64,000 nucleotides of DNA from Zopfochytrium polystomum (Eukaryota > Chytridiomycota > Chytridiomycetes > Chytridiales > Chytridiaceae), in assembly GCA_025765615.1 (NCBI GenBank), contig JAIVFJ010000086.1, positions 124,001 through 188,000 on the forward strand, given 5' to 3'. Numbering within the stretch: the first letter of the stretch is position 1; each line of letters opens with the position of its first letter. Shown one piece after another: positions 52,752 through 64,000 of this stretch. The notes beneath the pieces were generated by a model. It saw only the letters and a program-made list of their open reading frames with translations, searched no databases and was not told where the DNA came from. Made by a program: the position numbers and the translations under genes.

Positions 52752-54272
52752 TCAATAGCTCTCCTCCTCCTCGTCGATACCGTCGGCCGGGATTTCAAAG
52801 CCGTCTTCCGTTTTGTACATGATCGCCTATAGCCGCGCGGCAGGTTTAATCGCTCATTACAGAGCAAGATTGGAAAAAAAAATGGAAGCTATAAACTCTC
52901 ACCTGGATCTGCCTCAAGGTTTCCTCGGTCGACAGCAGCCCGTCCACGATGCCGTCTTCCCCGGCGACGGCCACCGCATCTACCTGGCCCTGAACATAGA
53001 TTTCGATCTCCCTGAGTTTTCCAAAGTAGAACTCTCTCTCCTTTTCCACCTGCTCAATAGACAGCTTGAGCTCCATAGTCTGCTGCGTCATCTCGGCGAG
53101 CATCCGCTGGTACTCGGCCTCCATCTCGGCCTTTTCCCGCTCCCATTCTTTGGCTGCTGCTGCTGCGGCCGCCGCCGCCGCCGCCGACATCGAGGCAGAG
53201 GCCGGCGCTGAGCCCGCGAGCGTCGAGCGCGACGACGACAGCGATGAGCTCCCGCCAGCCGAGAGCTCCCCGCCATCGACGACGACGGTGACGACGGCGA
53301 CACGGTAGACGCGGCGACCCGGCTCGTTGACGCAGACGGTTTTCCGCGCCGCTGCGCTCCCAGCGCTCGGGATCGTCGACCGCGTCGGCGCAGCCGACGC
53401 TGGCTTGGTCGATGGCGACGGAGCTTTCGCAGCGCCGCCCACCGCGCTCCCGCGTCGTGCCACTGCGTCGTACGTCCCGCCCGGCCAGTACTGGTCCCAG
53501 TACTTTTTCATCCACTGCAGAAACTCAAGGTTGTCCTGGAATTTGCACTTCAGAAGCCGGTCGACCGGAATAGCGTTGTCGATCTTGTGGCGGTCAAAGG
53601 ACGCCTGCAGGATCTTGTAATTTGCAACGTACTCGTACTCGTGCTTGGCGGTAAACTTGACCTTTGATAATGGAACCTGGGTGAATCACGGAGGGGAGCG
53701 GTGTGTTAAGGCGAATGTGCGTGGTTATGAAAAGAAAGGGGGTGGTGCCGTGGGGCGTGGAATATGGCGGGGCGTTAGGCTCATGGTCGTGGCCTTATGG
53801 GCAGAATGGGCAGAAATAAGAAAAACAGGAGATGCGGCTTGAGGCGGCCCAGATCGTATGGATGAAGGGGAAAAGGCACGTTCGCGCGAGAGCAGAAGAG
53901 TTCAGGGACGTCGGGGCGATCGAGGCGGTTGCAGTTGGACGATCGTCGAGATCCAAGCGCAACCGCTTGGTTTTCTGTCCGTCGCCGTCGCCGTTGCCGT
54001 CGCCATCGCCATCGCCATCGCCATCGGGCCGCGCCCCGACAACTTCACCCACCACCCTAACCCTCTCTCAACACCTGTCCATCTCCCGCCTCGCGCTAGC
54101 GGCTCCCTCCCGTCATCGCCTCCTGCCCCTTCTTTCTGCTACTCACGTCGCGAAAGATAGAGTCCATGATGTTGCAGTAGGCGGCGCCGCTCCCGCACTG
54201 CTCGACCTTTGTGTAGTTGAGCTGGCACAGATCGTTGAGCCATGCCAGCAGCTCTGTCCGCGACTCGCCCAT
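52752..54272 (-). CDS. EB1/Bim1/Mal3 microtubule plus-end-binding protein
   Basis: Exons 54272-54147, 53676-52903 and 52826-52752 give 324 residues. The N-terminal calponin-homology domain (about 1-120) starts GESRTELLAWLNDLCQLNYT, then CGSGAAYCNIMDSIF, LSKVKFTAKHEYEYVANYKI, IPVDRLLKCKFQDNLEFLQW and KKYWDQYWPGGTYDAVARRG, all classic EB1 signatures for binding between protofilaments at growing microtubule ends. A Pro/Ser/Ala linker with a poly-Ala run follows, then the dimerising coiled coil/EB1 domain (MELKLSIEQVEKEREFYFGK, with FYFGKLR). Exon 3 encodes the acidic tail TEDGFEIPADGIDEEEESY. EB1 proteins recruit other plus-end factors and control microtubule dynamics. The tail ends Glu-Ser-Tyr rather than the usual Glu-Glu-Tyr/Phe. 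Intron 1 (470 bp) contains a GCCATC/GCCGTC hexanucleotide repeat. Confidence 0.92.
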
Positions 54273-54292
54273 TATTTCCCAATATTTCCCTT

Positions 54293-54323
<31 letters not shown>

Positions 54324-54580
54324 GGCTTTTTTTGTTGTTCTCTCCCCACCCTCCACACCCTTAATTTTCATCGGTATGAACACTCGACAGCGAAGCTTAT
54401 CACGATCAATTCATCCTCATCCCCCCACCGATCACTATCGTTGTCCACGCGCTTCATTGGAGACTGGGAATGATTAAAAGAAGAAAAGAAAGCCTATCTC
54501 TGCTCAGCTTCAAAGAAGTAGACGAAACACCTAAGACCTGCACCCCCTTTTTTCCACTCGCGAAAATTTCATACCCGCCA

Positions 54581-57451
54581 ATGTCAACCGGCAGCCAAGG
54601 CTTTTGGACTACGCTCCCTGTATCGACAGGTGTCGTCGGCATCCACGCCGCGCTCCTCCCCAACGCAAAGATCCTCTTGTGGGAGCGCTTCGTAAGCCGT
54701 ACAAGTTCTCCACCCTGAAAGCGTCTTCCCAAATACCACTCTAACCCAACACCAATTCTCCCTTTCCCCCCAAAAAAAACAACACTTTTACCAATTTTCG
54801 ACTCAGCACGGCCTGCATGCCCCGTCGCTGTACCCGCCCAACCCAAACACGTTCGTCCCGGCGATCGGCCAGAGCGAGATCGCCGCAGAGCTCAACCTCG
54901 GTGCACCCTCCGCCGCACCCGCCGCCGCCGTTCCCAAGCACGTCGCATTCAGCCCGTTCTGCGCCGGCGCCGTGCAGATGGAGGATGGCAGGTAATTTTT
55001 TATTTATTTTTCGGCTGGAGAAAACAAAAAAACGTTAGCTCTCACTCGCTGACGCGCTCCTTCCCACCACACACCAGTATCCTCATCGCTGGTGGCGACG
55101 GCGACAATGTCGGCGCCGGGTATATCCGCGACGGCCGCCAGGCCGTGCGTCGCTACGACCCCGCCGCCGCCGCATTCACCGACATTGGCACGCTGAACCG
55201 CACGCGCTGGTACCCGACCGTGACGGCGTTGCCCGCCGGCCGATTCGCCGCCTCTGACGTCCTGGTCGTCGGCGGGCACTCGGCGTCGTACCTCCCCGCC
55301 GACCCGGATAGGTCGAACCCAACTATGGAGCTGTGGGGCGAAGGGAGGGTCAAGCGCGTGTGGGATAACGTGGACGTGCTTGTGGGAACGGTATGTTTTG
55401 TTTTGCTGACTTGACGCTAACCAATATCATAGTATCCCTACAATTCGTACCCGCTCGTCTACGTCCTGCCGTCGAACCAGGTGTCTTTGTTTGCAGGCAC
55501 AAAGGTCCATAGTCCGCCCTTCTACGCATTACTTTCCCCGAAGCTACTTTCCTCCCTGCATTTCCCCCCTCCCAAATCGCAATTCTCTGATGATCAACAA
55601 CAGGCGTCCCTCTTCGACCTCTCCACATTCACCACCCGCCCTCTCCCGCCCCTCCTTTCCCCCGCCCTTGCTCCGTCCCGCTCGTTCCCGTATCTCAGCC
55701 CTGCAGTGTTGCTGCCCTTCGCTCCGGACTCGTCCGCCGCTGCAATCATGGTGTGCGGGGGCACCGTCGCGGCAACGAACGCCGCGGCAAAGGAGTGCTC
55801 CTACATAACTGTAGACGGGACGGGGACGACGATGGCGGGGTGGGTGGACGAAGAGCCGATGCCCGTCGCGAGGGTGATGGGCGACGCTGTGCTGCTTCCA
55901 GGTGATTTGCAAGCAGTGGGAGTTGGTGGTGTAGAGTGGGCCATGACAATTCCTCGTTCTGACTGACCTTTTCCCCATCCGAACGCATGCAGACGGCACC
56001 GTCCTGTATGTGAACGGTGCACAATGGGGAACAGCCGATGGACCGGCGGGCCACGGCCTCGCCAAGGACCCTGCATTTGAGGCTGTCCTCTACACGCCAA
56101 CTGCGCCGCGCGGCTCCAGATGGAGACGGTAATGGTATTCGCGACAAACAAGAACGTTTGGCTGACAGTGAACACACTCCCACTGCACGAATCATAATAA
56201 CAAATTGTGACAAAAACAAACACAAAAACGAAACAGTCTCGCCGCTGCAACCATCCCCCGCCTTTACCACTCCTCCGCACTACTCCACCCAGACGGTCGC
56301 GTCCTCGTCTTTGGCTCGGACCAGCAGAACTACGCCGACCCGGCCTTGTCGCCCTTCGAGTACCGCGTCGAGGCCTTTTCCCCGCCGTACCTTGCCGAAG
56401 TCCACAGCGGCGACCCGAACACGGGAGGCAGGCTGGAGATTGTCGACGCGCCGCGAGTTGCGCGGTGCGGAGACGCCTTGGAGATTCGGGTGCGGGGAGT
56501 TGGCGAAGGCGGCAGGAGGGTTGCCAAGGTGACCATGGTCAGGTGAGAGAGAGTGCAGTTCTTGAAGACTTGGCCTTGAGTGTATGGTCAGCGGAGGAGG
56601 GAGGACATCGGCGATGGGAGGGATGGGACTTTTAAAAGTTCGGAACGGGTGTGAGCTACTCTACCCGCGTCGGACGTCACTGTTCGGGTGTTGAGAACCG
56701 ACGACAGCCGCTTGCACTCTGGGGATCTTGAGGGTTGGAACGAGCGCGGTGCGGCACCCACCCTCCGTACAGAGTGATGGGACGCCGAAACAGGCAGTAG
56801 AACGCGCCGTCCAAGCAGTCATGATGGGGTTCTTGACGTAGGGCACGCCAGCCTGTGATAACAGTCTCCAGGAGTGTCATGGCCCTTTCCCTGGCTGTCT
56901 TCTCCCCAAAAACATTCCCTTTCTCTCTCTCTCTCGCTCCCCGCCGCCCTCACACCCCCGCGCATCAACCTTCCCTCACACAACGCGGACTGGCGAGTCC
57001 CACGTTTTGCCACGACAGCGGTAGCGCGTCGGGAGATAAATTGAGCGGGGTGGCGATGAAGCGCGTGAGAAGAAGAAGAAAGAAGTGGGAAACCGGCAGA
57101 GATAACAACAAAGCACAACACAGGTACTCGACGGCGACCCACTCGACAAACACCGACGCCCGACACGTCACGCTGCGGCTCCGGGCGCCGTCGTCAACGA
57201 CCGAGGCGGCGGCGGCGGCGGCCGGGGCGGTGCGCCACCCCTACTCCCGGAGGCAGCCGTCACAGGGACGGCGCGTCCGCGAGGGGTTGACGACCACGGA
57301 GGCAGTAGAGGAGGTCACCGCCGCCGCCGTCGTTGTCGCGACGGTGCCGGAGAACGCAGCGCTGGTGCTACGGGGCCATTGGATGCTGTTTGTTCTTGAC
57401 GAGCGCGGGGTGCCGTCGGTGGCGTGGACCTTGAGGGTTGTCGCAGCTTGA
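54581..57451 (+). CDS. Copper radical oxidase, glyoxal oxidase type (AA5)
   Basis: Eight exons: 54581-54691, 54807-54991, 55078-55390, 55433-55504, 55604-55901, 55993-56128, 56237-56542 and 57124-57451; 582 residues, all junctions in frame. The start reads GVVGIHAALLPNAKILLWER, typical of glyoxal/galactose oxidase beta-propellers. The copper site can be assigned: Cys89 (SPFCAGAVQ, thioether partner), Tyr144 (RTRWYPTV, radical Tyr), Tyr382-His383 (IPRLYHSSALL) and His480 (TATHSTN). The last about 110 residues form the C-terminal beta-sandwich. These enzymes oxidise aldehydes or alcohols with oxygen and release hydrogen peroxide, which could supply peroxidases such as the one at 365. No signal peptide is visible at the chosen start or at the upstream in-frame ATG (54470), unusual for this secreted family; a 5' exon may be missing. 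Confidence 0.87.
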
Positions 57452-57606
57452 GTTGACGGGGCGGAATGGAGGGCTGCAGCAGAGTTCTTGACGGGTTGGG
57501 GGGCTAAAGGGCGACGGCTAGCTAATATTAATAGCTGCACAGTGCGAACAACATAAAGGAATGCTTGTGGAGGTTGGTCGGACAGACAAACAGAGAGCGA
57601 GAAAGG

Positions 57607-57610
<4 letters not shown>

Positions 57611-57680
<70 letters not shown>

Positions 57681-57745
57681 AGGAGAGAGAGTGAGAGGGA
57701 GTGAGAGAAAGGGGAGAGAGTGAGAGAGTGAGAGTGAGAGAGAGT

Positions 57746-57776
<31 letters not shown>

Positions 57777-57780
57777 CGAG
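57611..57780. repeat. (GA)n microsatellite, about 170 bp
   Basis: Pure GAGAGA for about 65 bp then GA-rich with GGGA and GTGA interruptions, downstream of the copper oxidase gene. Confidence 0.95.
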
Positions 57781-58533
57781 GGACCAGAGCAGCCAAGAGA
57801 CAACCAACATAACAACAACCCGAGCGCACCACATCACCCCTTTCTTTCTTCTTCCTCCCGAAATTGATTGCAATCAGCGCAAGCGGCTTGGCTGGCGGGT
57901 GGCACGGCAAGCGGTAGTGGTTCGGGCTCGAGCCCCTGCTGGTTCATTGTGCTGGATGAAATCGTCGCCCGCCCATCCATGCACATGATCGGTTTTTTTT
58001 TTTTTTCGTTTTGGCTCCCCCGCCCCAAAACCAGGGGATTGGCGCCAAACCACGTGGGTCACATGCTTGCGCCTGACTTGTTTTATTATTCCTTCTGTTT
58101 TTCCAGGGGCAGAACTGAGAGCGAACGAAACCGAACCCAGTGAAGCCTTCCTTGCACGAGATAAGATGAAGCGACAGAGAGAAAGAGAGAAAGCAGAGAA
58201 TTTTCTGTGGAACCGAAACGAAAAAAAAAGAAAAAAGTTCGATTGAATTTTTCGGTGTGGGCTAATAATAATAATGGTCACAAGCCGCACTGACCGTCGA
58301 TCATTGGCTCGCTCTCTCTCTCACTCTCGGTCACTCTCGCTCATTCCAGACAATTCCAGCAGACCGTCCGACTGGCGACTGTGCCCTCCAACACCACACT
58401 GGCTGTCCGATGGCGTCGTTTTTCTTTTTGGTTTGCACCTTCCGCCCCTTCGACTTTTTAATTCGTTTTTGCTCTGTTTCAGTCCCATCAACCCCTTGAA
58501 CCGCACTTTGAACCAACACCACCCACCCCCACC
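57781..58533. other. Intergenic upstream of the small hydrophilin
   Basis: No gene recognised. Contains T and A homopolymers (57991-58006, 58220-58238) and a short CT tract near 58312. Confidence 0.5.
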
Positions 58534-58540
58534 TATAAAA
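58534..58540 (+). promoter_or_regulatory. TATA-box-like element
   Basis: TATAAAA, about 350 bp upstream of the ATG at 58890, leaving room for a long leader or a leader intron. Confidence 0.4.
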
Positions 58541-58889
58541 AGGGCCAGATCACTCCCATTCTCGCTCACTATCCCTCACGGGACCCTTCAACCCTCACCC
58601 ACTCTCCGAACCTCTCTAACAGCCCTTTAGCGTTCCCTCCGGGAGCTTCGCGATAAACCTTTACCTCTCGCATTGTGTGATATAGCATTTTTCCAACGCG
58701 TCACTCGTCTTCGAATTTTTGTTTCCGAGCCTCGATAACTCTCACCCCGAACTCCGACCTTCTGCGCCACCTGGTCGAAACCAAGACAATTGACGACACT
58801 GCCGCCGCACAACAGCACCAACTGCCAAGCCCTCACTCGGAGCATCGCCACCATCTTCCGCTGAGCAACACCAAGCCTCGGGTCCGATC

Positions 58890-59159
58890 ATGACGCGCAC
58901 AAAGAGAGGGGTCACCATGGCCGGCCACGACCGCCACCTGCAACGCAACGGTGGAGACATCAAGTTTGCACCAAAGAAGGGCGGCGCTGGCCGGGGCAAC
59001 TGGGGATCACCCCTGAACGACATGCTCTGGATGGGACCGAACGGCGGGAACCTTTCGTCGTCGCCGCCCTCCGGCACGGGGGGGCTCAAGATCCAGACCA
59101 TGGACGAGGAGGAGTTTAAGAAAATGAAGGATTCCCTCATGGGCGTTGACGACTACTGA
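58890..59159 (+). CDS. Small Stf2-like hydrophilic protein
   Basis: 89 residues, single exon. It shows HDRHLQRNGGDIKFAPKKGG followed by AGRGNWGSPLNDML, then a Gly/Ser linker and an acidic C-terminus (MDEEEFKKMKDSLMG). A short basic HDRH-x-x-x-NG segment followed by KKGGAG-GNWG is the pattern I associate with fungal Stf2-like hydrophilins/ATPase-stabilising factors and related HABP4-like RNA-binding proteins. These are disordered, desiccation- or stress-related proteins in yeast. The family call is tentative; a real gene is well supported by the coding pattern, TATA box and compact context. Confidence 0.6.
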   Translation: MTRTKRGVTMAGHDRHLQRNGGDIKFAPKKGGAGRGNWGSPLNDMLWMGPNGGNLSSSPPSGTGGLKIQTMDEEEFKKMKDSLMGVDDY

Positions 59160-59577
59160 TTTCTTCCACTCCTTTTGATGATTGCCTTCCCTCTCTGTTT
59201 GGTATCGTTACGTGTGGTGTGGTTGGCTGCCTCCTTTGCTGCAGTGTTCGGCTTGGTGTAAGCGGTTTGGTGTCTCGGTGTGTAGTGTAGCGTAGTTCTT
59301 GTTCTGTGTGTGATGATTGCCTTGCGTTTGCTAGTCCTTCTCCGCCCGAGTGCGCCTTGTACTTCTCTCTTTCCCTCGTTCGTGTTCAAAATTTCGCAAA
59401 CGTCCTTCCTTCTGCCAAAAACAACCCTCCTTTTTCCGCCGACTCTTCTATTCCTGCCTTTCGACAAACTCCAAACAAACAAAAAAAAAAAAAAAAAAAA
59501 AAAAAGTCAAACCCGAAAGGAAATAAAACAGAAATTGACGTCTCAAAAACCAGATCAAACCAAAGAATAAACGAACA
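59160..59577. other. Intergenic, 3' of hydrophilin and 5' of DPP III
   Basis: T-rich and C-rich UTR-like sequence with a poly-A run at about 59479-59505. No gene seen. Confidence 0.5.
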
Positions 59578-62567
59578 ATGCCCATCGACGAGACCACGAG
59601 ACTGCTCCATGCCTGCGACGCCAACTTGCCGCTGACCCGTCTGGTGGTCAAGCAGCACTTTGACGCCCTATCCGACGACGAGAAGCTGTACGGTGAGTGA
59701 GTGCGTATGTGCGATGCGTGCGTGCCTGCGTGCGTGCGTGCGTGCGTATGAGTCGTCCTGTCCATCGGTTTGTGCCGGCCTCATCCCAGCTGGGACGGGC
59801 ATGCAAGGGAATGTATGACTGTGCCGCGACGCCCGGTCCATGCAAAACGCTTCCCATGCACCGCACCCATCTCTTTCTCATGCGCTCTTTCCCACAAACT
59901 ACAGCCCATTGGATCGCAAAGGCCTCGTGGGCCGGCGCGCGCGTCATCGCCGGCCAGGCGTCGCACCACTCAAACTCGCTGGTGCAGATGTTTTTGGGTG
60001 AGGGAGAGAGACTTTGCATGCAGTGAATGCGGGCCACGAGGGTCCGTCCCGACCGCAACCGCTGAAGCTCTTGATCGCGCGTATATCTCCTATGCAGACG
60101 TCTTTTCTGCCCCGCGCAACGGTGCGGACACCACACCGCCTCACATCCGGGACATGGAAGCTTACAAAGCGGCGACCGGGTTGTCCGACGCCGCGTGGAA
60201 GCAGTTTTTGGAGTACGCCGTCTCGGTCCTGTACAGTTGGGTGCTCGTCGTTGGTTGTTTGTGTTCACCCGACCCGTACTCGCCGTAATGCTTGAGTGGC
60301 TCACGTTTCGTTCCTCGAATCAACTGCCAGACTTGGCCAATTACACTGCCTTTGGAGACGCAAAGTTTGTGCCGAACTGCACGCCAGAGGAGTTTGACGC
60401 AGCGATCAAGGCGTCTGAGAGCGAGAAGGCGGCGGAGACGTGGGCGGAGCTGAAGGATGTAATTTTTTCGTTGGACGACCCGGCAAAGGTGAGCCTCTGC
60501 CTCCAAGAACGGACCGGTTTCACACGCGGATCGTCTTGCAGAACTTTATTGGCTACCCTTCGGAAGGCCATGTTACCGGATACTACAGGGGGGATCCCAC
60601 CAAAGAAGAGATCCAAAAAATTCAAGTATGTGTAGATCCTATATGAGGGTTCGAGGACATGATTAATTGAAGGGAATGATTTCTTTAGGCATTCCTGGAC
60701 CAGAAGGGCATCCACACTCTAAACACCCGCCTCACAAAGAAATCCCCCACCGAGTACACGTTGCACATTGCCAGCGCGTCCACCAAAGCGCCTAAAAATC
60801 AAAAGGAAACCGAATTCACGATGGAGGACGGCACAATCGTAACTCTCGAGTACGGAGATTTCAGCGCATTGATGCGCAAGGCCGCCCTTGCCATCCGTCG
60901 TGCCATGTTTTGCTGCGCAAACGAAACGCAGCGGAAAATGGTCGAAGCGTACGCAATGTCGTGGGAAACTGGAGAGATGGAATTGCACAAGGAGTCGCAG
61001 CGACTGTGGATCAAGGACGTCGGGCCCGTCGTTGAGTCGAACGTTGGGTTCGTTGAGGTGAGTTTGCTGTTAAGAGTCGTTTTCGGGGGCCCTAAGCGAA
61101 ATTATCCCTCACGCTCAGACGTACAAAGATCCGGCTGGCGTGCGAGCCGAGTGGGAGGGCTTTGTTGCAAGTAAGTAGTGGTTTGTGTCCTGATTTCAGC
61201 TCGACTGGCACGAACTCGGTTACTGATAAAAATTTAGTTGTCAACAAGGACCAGACTGCGAAATTCGGCGCTCTGGTCGATGCTGCCGAATCCTTCCTCG
61301 CCCTCCTTCCATGGCCCCGCGCCTTTGAGAAGGACGTCTTCAACCGACCCGATTTCACGTCCCTCGAAGTCCTCTCCTTCTGCACGGGCGGCTCGCCGCC
61401 GCTGGGCATCAACATCCCCAACTACGACGACATCCGCCAGACACTCGGCTTCAAAAACGTATCTCTCGGCAACGTCGCCAACGCCCCCAAAGCCGAGAAC
61501 GAGCTTATCCCCTTTGTCGCCCCCGAGGACTTGGCGATGTTTGAAAAGCTGCGCGGCCGCGCTTTTGAGGTGCAGGTCGGGCTGCACGAGATGCTCGGGC
61601 ACGGGTCGGGGAAGCTGCTGACGGAACGCGAGGACGGCACGTTCGACTTTGACAGGGAGACGACTCTTGATCCGAGGGACGGGACGCCCGTCAAGAGCTG
61701 GTACAAGCAAGGGCAGACATGGAACTCTGTGTTTGGCGCCGCTGCCTCTTCGATGGAGGAGTGCAGAGCCGAGCTTGTCGCGTTGGCGCTCATGGGTGAG
61801 AGAGATATCTGGCCTGTGCGAGAGTGTTTGTGTGTATTTTCCCCTGAAATAATCGCGATAATTCCCCCCGCAGACAATCGCGACGTGCTCAAGATCTTCG
61901 AGATTGAAGAGGACGAGGCGATGGACATCGTTCACACGGCGTACTTGACCATGGTACGAGCCGGTCTTGTCGCGCTTCAAGTGTACGACCCCAAGGTATG
62001 AAGCGCTCAAATTTTCGATGTTTGCAACAATATTTTGAAGAAATGCGTTCACTTTGTGCAGGCCAAAAAGTGGGGTCAAGCCCACAGCCAAGCTCGCTTC
62101 GGCATCATGCAAAAGCTGCTCGCGTCGGGCGCGGCGTCGATCGACGAGGTCAAGGACGCAGCGACGGGCGCGCTGGACGACCTTGTGATTCGGGTGCACC
62201 GCGACTTGATCCTCACAAAGGGCCTCCCCGCGGTGCAGACGTTCCTTCGGGACATGCAGATCACCAAGTCGACGGCCGACGCGGCGCGCGGGGTGCCGTG
62301 GTACGTCGAGATCACGAGCGTGTCGGAGAAATTTGAAAAGTACCGCGAGGTGGTTGTCAGGAAGAAGCAGCCGCGGAAGGTGTTTGTTCAGGTGAGAGGA
62401 TTGCTTCTTTTCTTGTACTTTGGGGTTCCCCCATCGTTGTGACCTTTGCCGTGCCGTCCTCGTTACTCAAGGGCAATACGTACATCGAGCGCGGGACTGC
62501 GGTGTTGAAAGAGTACCCGCTGACTCTTGAAGGCTTCATCGAGTCTGTGATCGAGAGAGACATGTAG
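59578..62567 (+). CDS. Dipeptidyl peptidase III (M49 zinc exopeptidase)
   Basis: Eleven exons: 59578-59692, 59905-59997, 60098-60235, 60331-60488, 60542-60625, 60689-61057, 61119-61170, 61238-61795, 61874-61995, 62062-62391 and 62472-62567; 704 residues. The zinc site is HEMLGH at 453-458 with the downstream ligand Glu511 in EECRAE (510-515), the HEXXGH plus EECRAE pattern unique to M49. Other hallmarks are AHWIAKASWAGARVI, NYTAFGDAKFVPN, GINIPNYDDIRQTLGFKNVS and ARFGIMQKLL. The enzyme removes dipeptides from the N-terminus of short peptides in the cytosol, late in protein turnover. Length fits the family (about 700-740). No signal peptide. Introns are short (about 50-210 bp) and all splice in frame. 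Confidence 0.93.
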
Positions 62568-63083
62568 AGAAGCGCCTCTTTGCTTCCGTCATCCATCCCG
62601 TTGAAAATGGATGGTTGCTTGCCCTTTTTTTTTTCCTTTTTTTTTTTTTCTTTTCTTTTCTTTTCCCGTCTTCCCGAATTGGGCAAGCAAAAATTCTCGG
62701 GCGCAGACAAACAGAAAAAGTGCTGGCTGAGAGCAGACAGACTGGACGGACAGGCCGCATGGGCTTGCCAAGTCAGTCGCCCACCCAAGAATCGTCATTT
62801 CTATTTTGTCTGTGAGCTCATTCGGTACTGCTGCCAACCGACTCCGCCGACGCTTCCGACGCTCCATCGAGAGAGAGGGAGAGAGAGAGAGAGAGAGAGC
62901 ACGCATCGGCGCTCTCCCTCGATAACGCCCGTCCCCCTTCCCCCCCCCCCCCCCTCCTCTTCGAAGCAGCGGGGCGCTCACCGAAGCGGCGCTCACCGCC
63001 AATCACCCACCACCCACCACCACCGCCTGAGGAAAAAGGTCCCTCCAGCCTGCCTGAAGCTTCGAAACTCCCCTCTCCCGACG
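62568..63083. other. Intergenic with homopolymers
   Basis: T-rich tract (62625-62665), (GA)n at about 62871-62899 and a run of about 14 C at 62941-62954 (easily mis-sequenced). No gene seen. Confidence 0.6.
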
Positions 63084-64000
63084 ATGCCGTCTTCTTCGCA
63101 GCAGCCTCGGTTGCCGTCTCCGTTCGCCACCGATTCACCACCACAACGTGCACCACCACCAGCCGCCTCTTCCAGCTTTTCTTCTCAGCCATCCGTTCCA
63201 ACCCCTTCCTCTTCGACTTCTCCTTCTCCCTTTGCAACAACAGACTCCTCTCCTGCATCGTACCCATCGTCATCAACATCGAGCCAGCAGCTGCAGCCTC
63301 AATCGGACGAAACACAGAAACCGCGAGACCCGCAACAGCTGAAACTGCATGTACCGCACGCGCAGAAACCCTCCCAATCAGTTGCCGGCAGCAGCCGCTC
63401 CAAGCTGTCCTCCGATGACGACTCTGTTTCGAAATTTGTCATCGCCTCGTCCCGCGTTCTGGTCGATGCGTCGGAGGAGGGCCTCATCGGCGCGGGCACA
63501 TACGGCGTTGTCCGGCGCGCACTCTACGACCAGCATCCCGTCGTTGTAAAAACTCTCATCCTAAGATCCCTTTCCAAACGGCTGGCCACCGACTTCAAGC
63601 GTGAAGCCAGCGTGCTATCCGAACTCAACCACCCTCGCGTCGTCCGATTCTACGGCTGCATCCTTGAACCTGGATATTCAGCCCTTGTCATGGAGTACCT
63701 TCCCCTTGGTTCGCTCTTTGAAATCTACATCAACGGCACCGACCCATCAGACGAGTCCGCACCCATCAACCTACCCCACTTTGCTGCCCGCTTGCAGCTC
63801 GCCGTCGACGTGGCCAGCGGAATGAACTATCTCCACACCCACAAGCCCACTCCCATTTTCCACCGCGACTTGAAATCCATGAACGTCCTGTGCGAGAACG
63901 ACCCCACCGGCCGCCTCCGCGCCAAGCTGGCCGATTTTGGTCTCGCCCTCGTGAAAACTGAGACAATGACAAACAGCATGGGAGGCAGTGTCTTGGTCCC
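63084..64000 (+). CDS. Protein kinase (TKL-like), 5' part
   Basis: Open from the ATG at 63084 to the window end (305 codons), so the gene is incomplete. The first about 125 residues are Ser/Pro/Gln-rich and disordered. The kinase domain then shows the Gly loop IGAGTYGVVRRA, the ATP-binding Lys in VVVKTLIL, the helix C Glu in FKREASVLSELNHPRVVRFY, the hinge LVMEYLPLGSL, the catalytic loop FHRDLKSMNVL (HRD Asp, with Lys two residues on) and the DFG motif in LADFGLAL. HRDLKSMN and the hinge are typical of tyrosine-kinase-like (TKL) Ser/Thr kinases. The C-lobe beyond the activation loop lies outside the window. Substrate unknown. Confidence 0.88.
   Translation, partial: MPSSSQQPRLPSPFATDSPPQRAPPPAASSSFSSQPSVPTPSSSTSPSPFATTDSSPASYPSSSTSSQQLQPQSDETQKPRDPQQLKLHVPHAQKPSQSVAGSSRSKLSSDDDSVSKFVIASSRVLVDASEEGLIGAGTYGVVRRALYDQHPVVVKTLILRSLSKRLATDFKREASVLSELNHPRVVRFYGCILEPGYSALVMEYLPLGSLFEIYINGTDPSDESAPINLPHFAARLQLAVDVASGMNYLHTHKPTPIFHRDLKSMNVLCENDPTGRLRAKLADFGLALVKTETMTNSMGGSVLV

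Noticed and set aside
61234..62199. 321-codon minus-strand frame within DPP III
   Set aside because: Shadow of the conserved peptidase exons.

Overview
The window looks like a chromosome segment of a fungus with short introns and compact genes. The likely group is a zoosporic or early-diverging lineage (chytrid-like), which is inference from gene content and style. Supporting this are a class II-like secreted heme peroxidase, a WSC-domain wall protein, a glyoxal-oxidase-type copper radical oxidase, an EB1 microtubule plus-end protein, an AIM24 mitochondrial protein, GT-AG introns of about 50-600 bp, polyglutamine and Ser/Thr-rich proteins, and abundant (CT)n, (GT)n and homopolymer tracts.

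Left part (1-28 kb), host genes. On the minus strand are a secreted peroxidase (365-2107), an unrecognised broken coding block (2655-3350) and a two-WSC-domain protein (3392-4793). A tandem array of four plus-strand genes follows (6626-17801). They encode bis-heme, flavin/NADPH transmembrane reductases of the ferric reductase/NADPH oxidase superfamily, and the exons of the first three are visibly mosaic. Next come an unknown membrane-anchored protein (17942-18961), a TRIC-like multi-pass membrane protein (19179-20479, minus), an AIM24 family protein (20885-22239, minus), and two large disordered proteins (23429-25465 plus; 25980-27852 minus).

Middle part (28-49 kb), a retrotransposon graveyard. 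It holds a decayed Tc1/mariner transposase, a Ty1/copia LTR and RNase H joined to a Ty3/gypsy gag, and several copia gag, integrase and reverse transcriptase pieces. Inside it lies a very large inverted repeat: arms 34600-40450 and 42753-48603, each 5851 bp, around a 2302-bp unique spacer. Every coordinate pair I checked sums to 83203, so the arms have no net indel, and all mirrored open frames are identical. Each arm carries an intact copia reverse transcriptase/RNase H frame, LTRs and a smaller LTR fold-back. This is the most striking structure in the window.

Right part (49-64 kb), host genes again. These are a single-pass membrane protein with a Ser/Thr-rich ectodomain (minus), EB1 (52752-54272, minus), an eight-exon copper radical oxidase (54581-57451), an 89-residue Stf2-like hydrophilin (58890-59159), an eleven-exon dipeptidyl peptidase III (59578-62567) and the 5' part of a protein kinase cut by the window end (63084-64000).

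Exon boundaries were placed by eye from GT/AG sites, reading-frame continuity and family conservation. No search was run.
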